Notes: generated by a model from the letters alone, not told the origin. DNA of 64,000 nucleotides from Flavobacterium sp. J27 (GCF_004303025.1 NZ_PJQW01000003.1:124001-188000), one strand, 5' to 3'. Counted from the first letter of the stretch, positions 51,228 through 61,143 are shown. Made by a program: numbers and translations.

Positions 51228-52088
51228 TTATTGAGATAAAAAGTTCTGAATTGCTTGAATTACTTTCTCATCACCTAATATTTTTCGATGACCTAAATTC
51301 TCTGTTAGTATTAATTGACTATTTTTTAGATGAGCATGAATGTTTTCGGAGGCTGTGAAAGGAACATCGAAGTCGTTTTTGTCATGTAATAATAATATTG
51401 GAATATTACATTGTTCGGCAGCAATATATGAAGAGAAACTTTCCATGTCTATTTGAAACTTTTCTTCGAACCTGTTTTTCATTTTTATAGCGATACTAGG
51501 GGCTAATTGTAATTTCGAGACAAAATCATTTAAAATAGCCGTAACACTATCACCACTACCAATAATAATTGCTTTTTTTACATTTAAGCCTTGTTTGATT
51601 GCGTTTAAAATAGACATACCTCCTAGGGAATGACCAATAACAAATTCAAAAGGGCCATATGTTTTTTCTAATTCTAGAATGCTAGCAATAAATTCAGGCA
51701 TTAAGGTAGTTTTTCCAGGTGATTTTCCGTGTGCAGGAGCATCAAAGCTTATTGTTTCATATCCAAGTACAATCATTGCATCGGCAATTTTTACCAATTG
51801 CGTCCCCCTACCAGACCATCCGTGAACCAATAAGATTTTTTTAGAACTCTTTCCATACCTATATGTCATTACTTTTTTCTGGATAGTAGGAATAAAAGTA
51901 AATTCTTGTTGGCTTTCTGCGTCCATTCTAAACTCTCTTTTTGGAATTTTATACTTAATAGGAGTGCTGAATAGACGATTCGCAAATCGAACAGTTATAT
52001 TGGTGGATAATTTTTGTAAAATAGAGAAAAAACGAATTATGTTTTTAGGAACAGAATCGCCAGTAATCGGTTTTTTTCTTTTTGGCAT
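51228..52088 (-). CDS. Alpha/beta hydrolase
   Basis: A 286-aa serine hydrolase of the alpha/beta fold. The oxyanion-hole loop is LLVHGWSGRGTQ. The nucleophile is S154 in VIGHSLGGMS, the acid is D238 or D241 in HDKNDFDVP, and the histidine is H267 in NLGHRKIL. A basic N-terminal extension of about 50 residues without a clear signal peptide precedes the fold. The substrate is unknown; esterase or acylhydrolase are the usual roles. It is a single gene on the minus strand, divergent from the M48 lipoprotein gene. Confidence 0.88.
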   Translation of the reverse strand: MPKRKKPITGDSVPKNIIRFFSILQKLSTNITVRFANRLFSTPIKYKIPKREFRMDAESQQEFTFIPTIQKKVMTYRYGKSSKKILLVHGWSGRGTQLVKIADAMIVLGYETISFDAPAHGKSPGKTTLMPEFIASILELEKTYGPFEFVIGHSLGGMSILNAIKQGLNVKKAIIIGSGDSVTAILNDFVSKLQLAPSIAIKMKNRFEEKFQIDMESFSSYIAAEQCNIPILLLHDKNDFDVPFTASENIHAHLKNSQLILTENLGHRKILGDEKVIQAIQNFLSQ

Positions 52089-52196
52089 AATATATGTAGT
52101 TTGGAACTATAGTACTGCAAAATTACTATTATTTTTTTGTATGATTGTTTGAAATGAAATTTTAAAAACTGTAACTTTGTTAAAAAACTATTTAAA

Positions 52197-53015
52197 ATGA
52201 ACTATAAAATAAAAATTGTATTTGCAATGTTATTTGCAATGGTTTTGTCTTGTGCAAAGAATCCTTTTACAGGTAAAAGTACTTTAGCTCTTGTTCCTAA
52301 TAGTCAAATTTTGCCTATGGCATTTCAACAGTATGATCAATTTCTTTCAGAAAATAAGGTTATTACTGGTACAAAAGATGCAAAACGAGTAGAAAATGTT
52401 GGTATGAAAATTAAAACAGCTGCTGAAAGATGGTTGAATGCTAATGGGTATTCTAATTATCTTGAAGGATATTCGTGGGAATACAAATTAGTTGATGATA
52501 AAACAGTTAATGCTTGGTGTATGCCTGGAGGTAAAATAGTTTTTTACACAGGAATTATGCCGATTTGCAAAGACGATGCAGGTATGGCAACGGTTATGGG
52601 GCATGAAGTAGCACATGCTTTAGCAAATCATGGACAACAGCGTATGAGTGCAGGTTTGTTGCAACAAGCTGGTGCAGCAGGAGTAGCAGTAGCTACAGGA
52701 AGTAAATCTTCTGAAGAGCAACAACTATGGATGACAGCTTATGGTGCTGGCACGCAATTTGGTGGTATGTTGCCTTTTAGTAGAAATCATGAAAGTGAAG
52801 CAGATGAAATAGGGTTGGTTTTAATGGCAATTGCAGGATACAATCCAGATACAGCTGTAGGTTTTTGGGAAAGAATGGCAGCGCAATCAGGAGGTCAGGC
52901 TCCGCCAGAATTTATGAGTACACACCCAAGTAATGAAACACGTATTAATAAAATTAAAGAGTTATTGCCTTTTGCAAAACAAGAAGCAGCAAAATTTGGA
53001 GTAACTTTTAAATAA
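52197..53015 (+). CDS. M48-family metallopeptidase lipoprotein
   Basis: A 272-aa envelope zinc protease. A lipobox (VLSCAKN, Cys19) predicts outer-membrane or periplasmic anchoring. The catalytic site HEVAH is at residues 136-140 in VMGHEVAHALANHGQQRMS, with third ligand Glu199 in FSRNHESEADEIG. Similar proteins (BepA/LoiP type) act in outer-membrane protein quality control. It ends with MSTHPSNETRINKIKEL, a family feature. It is monocistronic, with a strong terminator downstream. Confidence 0.92.
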   Translation: MNYKIKIVFAMLFAMVLSCAKNPFTGKSTLALVPNSQILPMAFQQYDQFLSENKVITGTKDAKRVENVGMKIKTAAERWLNANGYSNYLEGYSWEYKLVDDKTVNAWCMPGGKIVFYTGIMPICKDDAGMATVMGHEVAHALANHGQQRMSAGLLQQAGAAGVAVATGSKSSEEQQLWMTAYGAGTQFGGMLPFSRNHESEADEIGLVLMAIAGYNPDTAVGFWERMAAQSGGQAPPEFMSTHPSNETRINKIKELLPFAKQEAAKFGVTFK

Positions 53016-53037
53016 TATAAAAAAAAGAAGTATATTC

Positions 53038-53066
53038 AATCCCGATTTTAAATCGGGATTTTTTAT
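53038..53066 (+). terminator. Terminator after the M48 gene
   Basis: AATCCCGATTT and AAATCGGGATT form a near-perfect stem with almost no loop, followed by a T run. Confidence 0.8.
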
Positions 53067-53075
53067 TTTAAAAAT

Positions 53076-54371
53076 ATGGAAAAATTACAAAAAGGTGAAA
53101 AGAAATTATTAAATGCTTGGGCGTTTTATGATTGGGCCAATTCAGTATATTCGTTAGTTATTTCTTCTAGTATATTTCCTTTATATTTTGGTTTTCTTTA
53201 CACAAAAGAGAATCCTGTTATACCTTTTTTTGGACATGACTTTAAGAGTACAGCTTTAATTAGTTATGTTACAGCATTTGCTTTTTTAACAGTGGCAGTT
53301 CTGTCTCCTATACTATCTGGTATCGCAGATTTTGTTGGGAATAAAAAACGTTTTATGCAGTTTTTCTGTTATTTGGGAGCACTATCATGTATAGGTTTGT
53401 ATTGGTTTACACCAGAGAATGTGTACTGGGGAATTAGTTGTTTCTATTTTGGCTTAATTGGTTTTTGGGGAAGTATTGTATATTATAATTCTTACCTTCC
53501 AGATATTGCTTATGAAGAACAACAGGATGCCTTGAGTGCTAAGGGCTTTTCTTTTGGATATGTTGGTAGTGTTATTTTGTTGATTGCTTGTTTGGCGTTA
53601 ATTTTAACTAGGAAAACAGATGCAGATTCTTTGCTTGCTATGCGTCTTTCTTTTGCTTTAACTGGTGGTTGGTGGTTGATTTTTAGTCAATATACATTTT
53701 ATTATTTACCTAAAGGAAATAAAACGAATAACAAAATTTCTAGTCATGTTCTTTTTAATGGGTTTAAAGAACTCTTGAAAGTGCAAAAGCAACTTTTTCA
53801 TAATGTAGCTTTAAAGCGTTATTTGGCTGCTTTTTTTGTTTATAGTATGGCAGTTCAAACCGTTATGTTAGTAGCTACTTATTTTGGAGAACAAGAAATT
53901 AATTGGGCTTCAGATAGTGAAAAAACACAAGGCTTAATTGTAAGTATTTTAGTTATCCAATTAGTTGCTGTTTTAGGTGCTTATTTAACTTCTAAATTGG
54001 CTTTTAAAATTGGAAACATTAAAGCCTTATTACTTATAAATATTATTTGGGCTGTAATTTGTATTTTTGCCTTTTTTGTAACCGAACCAATTCATTTTTA
54101 TGTAACTGCTGGTTTTGTGGGATTAGTAATGGGCGGGATTCAGTCTCTATCTCGTTCAACATATTCTAAATTTTTACCCGCTACAGAAGATACTACATCG
54201 TATTTTAGTTTTTATGATGTGTCAGAAAAAATAGGTATTGTAATAGGAATGGGGATTTTTGCGACCATTGATCAAATTACAGGATCCATGCGAAATGCTA
54301 TTGTTTTTTTAACAGCCTTTTTTATAATTGGAATATTTTTACTAATCCGAGTACCAAAAAATAAAGAATAA
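53076..54371 (+). CDS. MFS transporter, UMF1/ATG22-like family
   Basis: A 431-aa inner-membrane carrier with 12 predicted spans. The start LLNAWAFYDWANSVYSLVIS is the family signature. ILSGIADFVGNKKRFMQFFC is the loop between TM2 and TM3, and GGIQSLSRSTYSKFLPAT is the second-half equivalent. The substrate is unknown; related fungal vacuolar proteins export amino acids. It starts 10 bp after the terminator hairpin of the M48 gene and ends 27 bp before the lipoprotein gene. Confidence 0.9.
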   Translation: MEKLQKGEKKLLNAWAFYDWANSVYSLVISSSIFPLYFGFLYTKENPVIPFFGHDFKSTALISYVTAFAFLTVAVLSPILSGIADFVGNKKRFMQFFCYLGALSCIGLYWFTPENVYWGISCFYFGLIGFWGSIVYYNSYLPDIAYEEQQDALSAKGFSFGYVGSVILLIACLALILTRKTDADSLLAMRLSFALTGGWWLIFSQYTFYYLPKGNKTNNKISSHVLFNGFKELLKVQKQLFHNVALKRYLAAFFVYSMAVQTVMLVATYFGEQEINWASDSEKTQGLIVSILVIQLVAVLGAYLTSKLAFKIGNIKALLLINIIWAVICIFAFFVTEPIHFYVTAGFVGLVMGGIQSLSRSTYSKFLPATEDTTSYFSFYDVSEKIGIVIGMGIFATIDQITGSMRNAIVFLTAFFIIGIFLLIRVPKNKE

Positions 54372-54398
54372 TTTTGGTGTCTCAATAATTTCTGCATA

Positions 54399-55388
54399 AT
54401 GAGAAAAATTAATAATTTTTTTGCTTTTATTGTATTGATAGTTGCTTTTGCTTCTTGTAGTGAAGTGGAGCCTTTAGATCCTGCGTTGTCAGGACAAGTT
54501 TCTTCAGGAAATAATAACGGATCTGGTTCAGGTTCAAACGGAGGAAATTCTGGAGGAGGTACTGCTTCTAGTGTTTTTAAAGCTGATTTTGATGGGCAAA
54601 CATGGTTAGCATCAACCACACAAGCAATTGTAAATTCAGATTATATTGCTATCACAGGGATGAAATCAAACGGAAGTTTTTTTCAGATAACTATTGCTAA
54701 AGGAGAAGTTGGTACTTATACTTGGGCTAATGCAACTAATATTACGTATCCAGGGTTGGCTTATTCTACAGGAAATGGGCAAGTTCCATTCATAGGTCTT
54801 AGTAATTCAGATGCAACAGGACAAGGATTTGTGAATTATAATGATACCGCTGAGATCGTAATATCTTCTATTAATACAACTACAAAAATCATCACTGGAA
54901 CATTTAAGTTTACTGGTGTACGATTTGATAGTACATTAACGCAAACACAAACAAAAGTTTTTACAAACGGGCAATTCTCTGTTCCTTATACTGAAAATAA
55001 TACTTCTCCTTCAACAAATCATTTTTTCTGTAAATTAGATGGTAATGATTTTAATCCTACTAATGTTGATGCAATTTTAGCAAACAATTTAATCAATATT
55101 AATGGAAGAAGAGGAAGTGTTGAAACTATATCAGTGGCATTGCTTTCTAATATAGGAGTGGGTACCCATGACTTGGAAAATCTACCTTTAGGAACAAACA
55201 ATATTGGATTGTATAATTTAGATGCGACTGGTATGAATAGTTTTGGTGCTGATCCTGGAACAGTAACCATTACTTCTCATGATACAACATCTAGACATAT
55301 CGTAGGAACTTTTCAGTTTGCAGGAACTAGTTTTTTTAATACCGATACCCATTCAATTACAGATGGAGAATTTGATGTGTATTACTAA
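54399..55388 (+). CDS. DUF6252-type lipoprotein
   Basis: A 329-aa lipoprotein. The signal ends in AFASCSEVEP (lipobox Cys about 20). A low-complexity G/S/N linker (GNNNGSGSGSNGGNSGGG) follows, then two copies of a beta domain of about 125 residues. The first begins FKADFDGQTWLAST and the second HFFCKLDGNDFNPTN. Each contains a GTFKFTG / GTFQFAG strand near its end, so this is an internal duplication. The family is common in Flavobacteria; its function is unknown. It probably shares a transcript with the MFS gene 27 bp upstream. Confidence 0.75.
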   Translation: MRKINNFFAFIVLIVAFASCSEVEPLDPALSGQVSSGNNNGSGSGSNGGNSGGGTASSVFKADFDGQTWLASTTQAIVNSDYIAITGMKSNGSFFQITIAKGEVGTYTWANATNITYPGLAYSTGNGQVPFIGLSNSDATGQGFVNYNDTAEIVISSINTTTKIITGTFKFTGVRFDSTLTQTQTKVFTNGQFSVPYTENNTSPSTNHFFCKLDGNDFNPTNVDAILANNLININGRRGSVETISVALLSNIGVGTHDLENLPLGTNNIGLYNLDATGMNSFGADPGTVTITSHDTTSRHIVGTFQFAGTSFFNTDTHSITDGEFDVYY

Positions 55389-55399
55389 ATTAAAAATTA

Positions 55400-55430
55400 A
55401 AATCCTGAATTTTTTTTCAGGATTTTTTTT
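55400..55430 (+). terminator. Terminator after the lipoprotein gene
   Basis: AATCCTGA and TCAGGATT form an 8-bp stem followed by eight T. Confidence 0.85.
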
Positions 55431-55484
55431 ATGGCATAAATGTTGACTTTATTAATAGCTTGTAAAAAGCAAATTTTGCTATTA

Positions 55485-55517
55485 TTGCTGATTTTCAATA
55501 TTTTAATCTTAATTTTG
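55485..55517 (+). promoter_or_regulatory. Promoter of lon (Bacteroidota type)
   Basis: TTG (55485-55487), a 22-bp spacer and TAATTTTG (55510-55517). The -7 element matches TAnnTTTG exactly, and the spacer is within the known 17-23 range. The predicted 5' UTR is about 50 nt. Confidence 0.5.
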
Positions 55518-55575
55518 TAAGGCAATGATAACGAATATTATAAGTTATTAATGACAAAATGACCCTTTTATAATT

Positions 55576-58029
55576 ATGCCAAATCAAAAAATACTAACAT
55601 TTGACAACTTGTCACTTCAAGAAATTAATTCTGATGCAGAATTGATTCCGTTATTAACTCCTGAAGATGAGGAAGAAATGAATAATGAACAGTTGCCAAA
55701 TGATTTACCAATTCTTTCTTTAAGAAATACAGTTTTATTTCCTGGAGTGGTTATTCCTATAACTGCTGGTAGAGATAAATCTATAAAATTAATAAATGAT
55801 GCAAACGCAGGTGGAAAAGTTATAGGAGTTGTGGCTCAAATAGATGAAGAAATTGAAGAGCCAACCCCAGCCGATGTGCATCATATAGGAACTGTAGCGA
55901 GAATTATTCGTGTCTTAAAAATGCCAGATGGGAATACCACTGTTATCTTGCAAGGAAAAAAACGTTTTGAGATTGATGCTTTTACGCAAGAAGAGCCTTA
56001 TTTAAAAGCGACCATTAAGGAAGTAAGTGAAGTTCGTCCTGATAGTGAAGATGTGGAATTTAATACTATTGTAGATTCTATTAAGGATTTAGCAATACAA
56101 ATCATTAAAGAGAGTCCTAATATTCCTACTGAAGCAACTTTTGCTATTAAAAACATAGAAAGTAATCCTTTTTTAATCAATTTTGTTTCTTCAAATATGA
56201 ATCTGACAGTTAATGAGAAACAAAATTTACTTTCGATTAACAATTTAAAAGATAGAGCTTTAGAAACATTGCGATTCATGAATTTAGAATTGCAAAAATT
56301 AGAATTAAAAAACGATATTCAATCTAAAGTCCGTTTTGATTTAGATCAACAACAAAGAGAATACTTCTTGCATCAGCAGATGAAAACTATTCAAGAAGAA
56401 TTAGGAGGTGTTTCTTATGAGGCAGAAATAGAAGAAATGAGAACTAAAGCCAAAAGTAAAAACTGGGATGAAAAAGTGGCTGTTCATTTTGAAAAAGAAG
56501 TTTCTAAATTGCAACGTTCTAATCCTAATTCGCCTGATTTTGGTATTCAACGAAATTATTTAGAATTGTTTTTAGATTTACCTTGGAATGAATATTCTAA
56601 AGATAATTTTGATTTAAAAAGAGCTCAAAAAATATTAGATAGAGATCATTTTGGGTTAGAAGATGTAAAGCAACGTATTATTGAACATTTAGCGGTATTA
56701 AAGCTGAGAAATGACATGAAATCGCCTATTCTTTGTCTTTTTGGACCTCCAGGAGTTGGGAAAACTTCAATAGGGAAATCTATTGCAGAAGCTTTAGGGA
56801 GAGAATATGTTCGTGTTTCATTAGGAGGAATGAGAGATGAAGCGGAAATACGTGGTCATCGAAAAACATATATTGGGGCGATGCCAGGTCGAATAATCCA
56901 AAGTATTAAAAAAGCAAAAACTTCAAATCCAGTTTTTGTATTGGATGAGATAGATAAATTGTCTAGTAGTTTTAATGGTGATCCATCTTCTGCATTATTA
57001 GAAGTGTTGGATCCAGAACAAAATGGTGAATTTCATGATAATTTCTTAGAATTAGGATATGATTTATCTAAAGTGATGTTTATTGCTACATCTAATAATA
57101 TGGCAACAATTCAACCTGCTTTGAGAGATCGAATGGAAACCATTAAAATGTCTGGGTATACTATTGAAGAAAAAGTAGAAATAGCCAAAAGACATTTGTT
57201 GCCAAAGCAATTAAAAGAGCATGGTTTAAGTGAAAATGATTTGCAAATTGGTAAAAAGCAATTAGAAAAAATTGTTGTAGGCTACACAAGAGAATCCGGA
57301 GTGCGTGGTTTGGAAAAGAAAATTGCACAAGTAGTTCGTTATGCTGCAAAATCTATCGCAATGGAAGAAGACTACAATAAGGCATTAACTGATGAAGATA
57401 TTCTAACTATTCTAAAAGCACCTACATTAGAACGTGATAAATATGAAAATAATGATATGGCTGGAGTGGTGACTGGTTTGGCTTGGACATCGGTAGGAGG
57501 TGATATTTTATTTATAGAGTCAACTATTTCTAAAGGTAAGGGAGCGATGACTATGACGGGAAATTTAGGTACAGTAATGAAAGAATCGGTTACTATTGCT
57601 TTAGAATATATCAAATCGAATAATGAATTGCTGGGTATACCAAATGATGTAATTAGTAATAATAATATTCATATTCATGTGCCAGAAGGAGCAACACCAA
57701 AAGACGGTCCTAGTGCAGGTATTGCGATGTTAACTTCAATGGTTTCAACTTACACGCAAAGAAAAGTAAAGAAAAGTATCGCTATGACTGGTGAAATTAC
57801 ACTAAGAGGGAAAGTATTGCCAGTAGGTGGGATAAAAGAAAAGATATTGGCGGCCAAAAGAGCGAATATCAAGGAAATTATTCTTTGTCATGAGAATAAA
57901 AGAGATATTGATGAAATTAAACCCGAGTATCTAAAAGGACTTGCATTTCATTATGTAGATCGAATGAGTGAAGTGGTTGATATTGCGATAACCAATCAAA
58001 AAGTTAAAAACGCTAAGAAATTAGATTAA
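55576..58029 (+). CDS. lon: ATP-dependent protease La (Lon)
   Basis: An 817-aa cytosolic quality-control protease. It has an N-terminal LAN domain (about 40-245), then the AAA+ module with Walker A GPPGVGKT at 390-397 and Walker B VFVLDEIDKLSSS. The Ser-Lys catalytic dyad is S713 (DGPSAGIAM) and K756 (GGIKEK), 43 residues apart as in E. coli Lon. The start carries an acidic N-terminal extension (LTPEDEEEMNNEQLPNDLP) common in Bacteroidota. It degrades misfolded and regulatory proteins and is usually stress-induced; no heat-shock element was recognised here. Confidence 0.97.
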   Translation: MPNQKILTFDNLSLQEINSDAELIPLLTPEDEEEMNNEQLPNDLPILSLRNTVLFPGVVIPITAGRDKSIKLINDANAGGKVIGVVAQIDEEIEEPTPADVHHIGTVARIIRVLKMPDGNTTVILQGKKRFEIDAFTQEEPYLKATIKEVSEVRPDSEDVEFNTIVDSIKDLAIQIIKESPNIPTEATFAIKNIESNPFLINFVSSNMNLTVNEKQNLLSINNLKDRALETLRFMNLELQKLELKNDIQSKVRFDLDQQQREYFLHQQMKTIQEELGGVSYEAEIEEMRTKAKSKNWDEKVAVHFEKEVSKLQRSNPNSPDFGIQRNYLELFLDLPWNEYSKDNFDLKRAQKILDRDHFGLEDVKQRIIEHLAVLKLRNDMKSPILCLFGPPGVGKTSIGKSIAEALGREYVRVSLGGMRDEAEIRGHRKTYIGAMPGRIIQSIKKAKTSNPVFVLDEIDKLSSSFNGDPSSALLEVLDPEQNGEFHDNFLELGYDLSKVMFIATSNNMATIQPALRDRMETIKMSGYTIEEKVEIAKRHLLPKQLKEHGLSENDLQIGKKQLEKIVVGYTRESGVRGLEKKIAQVVRYAAKSIAMEEDYNKALTDEDILTILKAPTLERDKYENNDMAGVVTGLAWTSVGGDILFIESTISKGKGAMTMTGNLGTVMKESVTIALEYIKSNNELLGIPNDVISNNNIHIHVPEGATPKDGPSAGIAMLTSMVSTYTQRKVKKSIAMTGEITLRGKVLPVGGIKEKILAAKRANIKEIILCHENKRDIDEIKPEYLKGLAFHYVDRMSEVVDIAITNQKVKNAKKLD

Positions 58030-58051
58030 TACTTTTCAAAAAAAATAAAGA

Positions 58052-58087
58052 AGCCCAAACTATATCATGGTTTGGGCTATTTTTTGT
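58052..58087 (+). terminator. Terminator after lon
   Basis: AGCCCAAAC and GTTTGGGCT form a perfect 9-bp stem with a 9-nt loop, followed by a T run. Confidence 0.9.
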
Positions 58088-58153
58088 TCAGTTGATTTTT
58101 AATATATATACTTAAAAAAGCATTCTAACGTTATCTTTTAAAATTGTTTGTTA

Positions 58154-58996
58154 ATGACCTATTTTACCCATGCTATTGTCCAGGTGTTTTTCTTTTTTTC
58201 TGTATTTCTTACTGTAAAAAATGAAGAACAGTCTTTCAAATCGGTCAATTCTTTCGTAGAAAGAGACTCGATTAATAATGAGTTTATTAATAAATCACAG
58301 AATGTTATACATATTTTAGTAGCTTTGTGCGATAATAAATACCAAGGTATTGTTCCTGTTCCAAAAGGTATCGGTAATGGTCAAGATCCAAAAAATAATT
58401 TGTATTGGGGTTGTGCTTATGGTGTAAAAACCTATTTTAAAAAAAGCGCAAATTGGAAATTAATTAGTACAGAGCTATTAGATAGTGTTAAAATGGAACG
58501 CTTGGTCTTTAAGCATGTAAGTCAGGAAAGTTATGTTGTTGCAGATGCTTATAATGGTAAGTATATTAAAGAGTGTACGATAGATTTCTTAAAAAGCTGT
58601 TCAGGACAATTAAAAGAAACCATTACTGTTGGAGATAAAGTTTTAGGAATTAATGGAAATTCAAATTTAGTGGGATATATAGGACACGATGGGTTAATGG
58701 ATTTTACTATAGATGATGAAATAAAAAATATCGATCATAATAAAAGAGATTGTATTATATTAGCGTGCTATAGTAAAAGCTTTTTTTCTTCGTTTATAAG
58801 TAAGGCGAATGTGAATCCTTTGGTTTGGACTACTGGTCTGATGGCACCAGAAGCCTATACAATTCATGATGCTATTAATCAGTATTGTAATGGGGGAAAT
58901 GAAAGTATGATAATTGAAGCAGCGGCAAAAGCATATGCTAAGTATCAAAAGTGCAGTGAAAAATCAGCTAAAAGATTATTAGTCGCTGGTTGGTAA
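58154..58996 (+). CDS. Hypothetical 280-aa exported protein
   Basis: I do not recognise a named family. The N-terminus is hydrophobic (IVQVFFFFSVFLTVKNEEQS) and probably acts as a signal or anchor. The body has two parts: an alpha/beta region with WGCAYGVKTYFKKSANWK and RLVFKHVSQESYVVADAY, and a helical C-terminus (NQYCNGGNESMIIEAAAKAY). CDNKYQGIVPVPKGIGNGQD is a conserved-looking loop. The frame also has a TTG two codons upstream, but the ATG at 58154 is preferred. It ends 12 bp before porQ and may be transcribed with it. Confidence 0.65.
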   Translation: MTYFTHAIVQVFFFFSVFLTVKNEEQSFKSVNSFVERDSINNEFINKSQNVIHILVALCDNKYQGIVPVPKGIGNGQDPKNNLYWGCAYGVKTYFKKSANWKLISTELLDSVKMERLVFKHVSQESYVVADAYNGKYIKECTIDFLKSCSGQLKETITVGDKVLGINGNSNLVGYIGHDGLMDFTIDDEIKNIDHNKRDCIILACYSKSFFSSFISKANVNPLVWTTGLMAPEAYTIHDAINQYCNGGNESMIIEAAAKAYAKYQKCSEKSAKRLLVAGW

Positions 58997-59008
58997 TTAA
59001 AGTTAGAA

Positions 59009-60025
59009 ATGAAATTAAAATTACAGTTGTTTTTTGTTTTTTCTGTTACTCTTTGTCAAGCGCAAATAGGAGGGAAATATGTATACCAATTTCTGAATTT
59101 AGCACAATCTCCTAGACAAGCTGCTTTAGGTGGTAAAACGGTAACTGTAGTGGATTATGATGTAAATCAAGCCTTTTATAATCCAGCCACGATTAATCAG
59201 GAAATGAGTAATCGGTTGTCTGTTAATTATGGAAATTATTATGGAGAAGTTTCTTATGGTACAGCAGCTTATGCCTATACCTGGGATCAACATGTGCAAA
59301 CTTTTCATGCAGGAATTAATTACATTAACTACGGTACCTTTGAAGGAAGAGATGAATTAGGAAATGAAACTTCTGATTTTACAGGGAGTGAAGCTGCTTT
59401 GTCGTTGGGTTATGCTTATAATATACCTTGGACAAGTGTGTATTTGGGAACCAATGTGAAATTAATTTCTTCCACTTTAGAATCCTATAACTCTTGGGGT
59501 GTAGCTACAGATTTAGGGTTTTTGTATGTAGATGAAAAAAATGATATTAATTATGGGTTTTCGGTTCGTAATTTAGGATTTCAAATTACACCGTATCAAG
59601 ATGTAAGAGAAAAATTACCCTTGTCTATAGATGCTGGAATTTCACAATTATTAGAAAATGTACCTATTCGTTGGCATTTAACTTTGGAAAACTTGCAACA
59701 ATGGAATATTGCTTTTTCCAATCCAAATAGAGCAGAAACCACTCTAGATGGTGAAGTAGTTGAAGAAAAGGTGTCTTTTTTTAATAATGCTTTGCGACAT
59801 GTTATTTTAGGAGCTGAACTATTTCCTGAAAAAGGATTTAATATTCGTTTAGGGTATAATTTTAGAAGAGGTCAAGAATTAAAAATTCTAGATCAGAGAA
59901 GTTTTTCTGGTATTTCAGCAGGATTTGGTTTGCGCTTTGGTAAGATAAAATTTGATTATTCGTATTCGAGGTATACATTAGCTGCCAGTACGAATTTATT
60001 TGGTTTAATGATCAATTTAGAGTAA
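59009..60025 (+). CDS. porQ: PorQ-like type IX secretion system outer-membrane protein
   Basis: A 338-aa exported beta-barrel-like protein. A signal peptide (LQLFFVFSVTLCQAQIG) leads to YVYQFLNLAQSPRQAALGGK, the N-terminal pattern of PorQ, and many alternating strands follow (YGTAAYAYTWDQHVQTFHAG, ASTNLFGLMINLE at the end). In T9SS, PorQ belongs to the attachment complex with PorU, PorV and PorZ. That complex cleaves and anchors cargo, and several cargo proteins are encoded in this window. The cmk gene follows 34 bp downstream, as often seen for porQ in Flavobacteria, which supports the call. Confidence 0.8.
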   Translation: MKLKLQLFFVFSVTLCQAQIGGKYVYQFLNLAQSPRQAALGGKTVTVVDYDVNQAFYNPATINQEMSNRLSVNYGNYYGEVSYGTAAYAYTWDQHVQTFHAGINYINYGTFEGRDELGNETSDFTGSEAALSLGYAYNIPWTSVYLGTNVKLISSTLESYNSWGVATDLGFLYVDEKNDINYGFSVRNLGFQITPYQDVREKLPLSIDAGISQLLENVPIRWHLTLENLQQWNIAFSNPNRAETTLDGEVVEEKVSFFNNALRHVILGAELFPEKGFNIRLGYNFRRGQELKILDQRSFSGISAGFGLRFGKIKFDYSYSRYTLAASTNLFGLMINLE

Positions 60026-60059
60026 CATAAAAGAACTATAAAGAAAAGAGATACATATT

Positions 60060-60749
60060 TTGAAAAAAATTACAATAGCAATAGATGGTTTTTCATCAAC
60101 AGGTAAAAGTACTTTAGCAAAACAAGTAGCCAAAGAATTAGGGTATGTTTATGTGGATACTGGAGCAATGTATAGAGCAGTAACTTATTATGCTATGGAG
60201 AAAGGATGGGTTTCTGATAATTTTTTAGATAAAGAAAATTTAATTGCTCAATTACCAACTATTCAATTGCAATTTCAATTTAATCCTGCTTTAGGTTTTG
60301 CTGAAATGTATTTAAATGGTGAAAATGTGGAGCAAGCCATTCGTACGATTGATGTTTCTAGAAATGTGAGTCAAATTGCTGAAATATCTGAAGTGAGAGC
60401 TAAATTGGTAGAGCAACAGCAAGCTATGGGTAAAAACAAAGCTATTGTAATGGATGGAAGAGATATTGGAACAGTGGTTTTTCCAGATGCAGAATTGAAA
60501 TTATTTATGAATGCTTCAGCGGAAACTAGAGCCCAAAGAAGATATGATGAGCTGTTAGAAAATGGTCAAAGTGTTACTTATGAAGAAGTGCTTCAAAACG
60601 TGCAACAACGAGACTATATTGATACGCATAGAGAGGATTCTCCCTTGGTAAAAGCAACCGATGCGGTAGAGGTTGATAATTCTACAATGACCAAAAAAGA
60701 ACAATTTGATTTAGTAATGAAACTCATTTGGGCTGAATTAACTTCTTAG
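60060..60749 (+). CDS. cmk: Cytidylate kinase
   Basis: Phosphorylates CMP and dCMP with ATP. At 229 aa it fits the long form with an NMP-binding insert. The P-loop is AIDGFSSTGKSTLAKQ, followed by YVDTGAMYRAVTYYAM, MDGRDIGTVVFPDAELKLFM and the lid region RAQRRYDELLENGQ. The start is a TTG directly before AAAAAAATTACA, and no ATG lies at a suitable position. The last 26 bp overlap the end of the convergent VOC gene. Confidence 0.95.
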   Translation: MKKITIAIDGFSSTGKSTLAKQVAKELGYVYVDTGAMYRAVTYYAMEKGWVSDNFLDKENLIAQLPTIQLQFQFNPALGFAEMYLNGENVEQAIRTIDVSRNVSQIAEISEVRAKLVEQQQAMGKNKAIVMDGRDIGTVVFPDAELKLFMNASAETRAQRRYDELLENGQSVTYEEVLQNVQQRDYIDTHREDSPLVKATDAVEVDNSTMTKKEQFDLVMKLIWAELTS

Positions 60750-61143
60750 TGCTGTTTTTTGGTTCGATTAAGTCCCATTTATTTCCATATAAATCTTCAA
60801 AAACAACCACAATTCCATATGATTCATTTCTTGGGTTTTCTAAAAAACGAATTTTATTAGCTAGCATTTTTTGGTAATCCTCCCAAAAGGAATCGGTGTA
60901 TAGAAATAAAAATACTCGACCACCTGTTTGATTTCCGATGTGTTTTTTCTGCTCATTATTAGCAGCTTTGGCTAACAAGATGGCGCATTCTTGTGAGTTT
61001 TTTGGAGCAATAAGAACCCATCTTTTCTCTGTATTTATATAGGAATCCTCTAAGAGTTTAAATGCTAATCGTTGTGTGTAAAAAGCAATTGCCTCATCAT
61101 AATCTTTTACTACTAAAGTTATTATCGCGATGTATTGATGCAT
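60724..61143 (-). CDS. VOC-family (glyoxalase-like) protein
   Basis: A 139-aa vicinal-oxygen-chelate fold protein. It shows the beta-alpha-beta-beta-beta repeats: HQYIAIITLVVKDYDEAIAF, then WVLIAPKNSQECAILLAKA, and a second half with GRVFLFLYTDSFWEDYQKML and GIVVVFEDLYGNKWDLIEP. The metal ligands would be the first-strand histidine or asparagine and the terminal glutamate. Substrates range widely in this superfamily, so none is assigned. Its 3' end overlaps that of cmk by 26 bp. Confidence 0.85.
   Translation of the reverse strand: MHQYIAIITLVVKDYDEAIAFYTQRLAFKLLEDSYINTEKRWVLIAPKNSQECAILLAKAANNEQKKHIGNQTGGRVFLFLYTDSFWEDYQKMLANKIRFLENPRNESYGIVVVFEDLYGNKWDLIEPKNSTKKLIQPK

Noticed and set aside
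54272-54619. Minus-strand frame of 115 aa over the MFS/lipoprotein junction
   Set aside because: It is antisense to two supported genes, and its proline-rich start arises from the reverse complement of the Gly/Ser linker.
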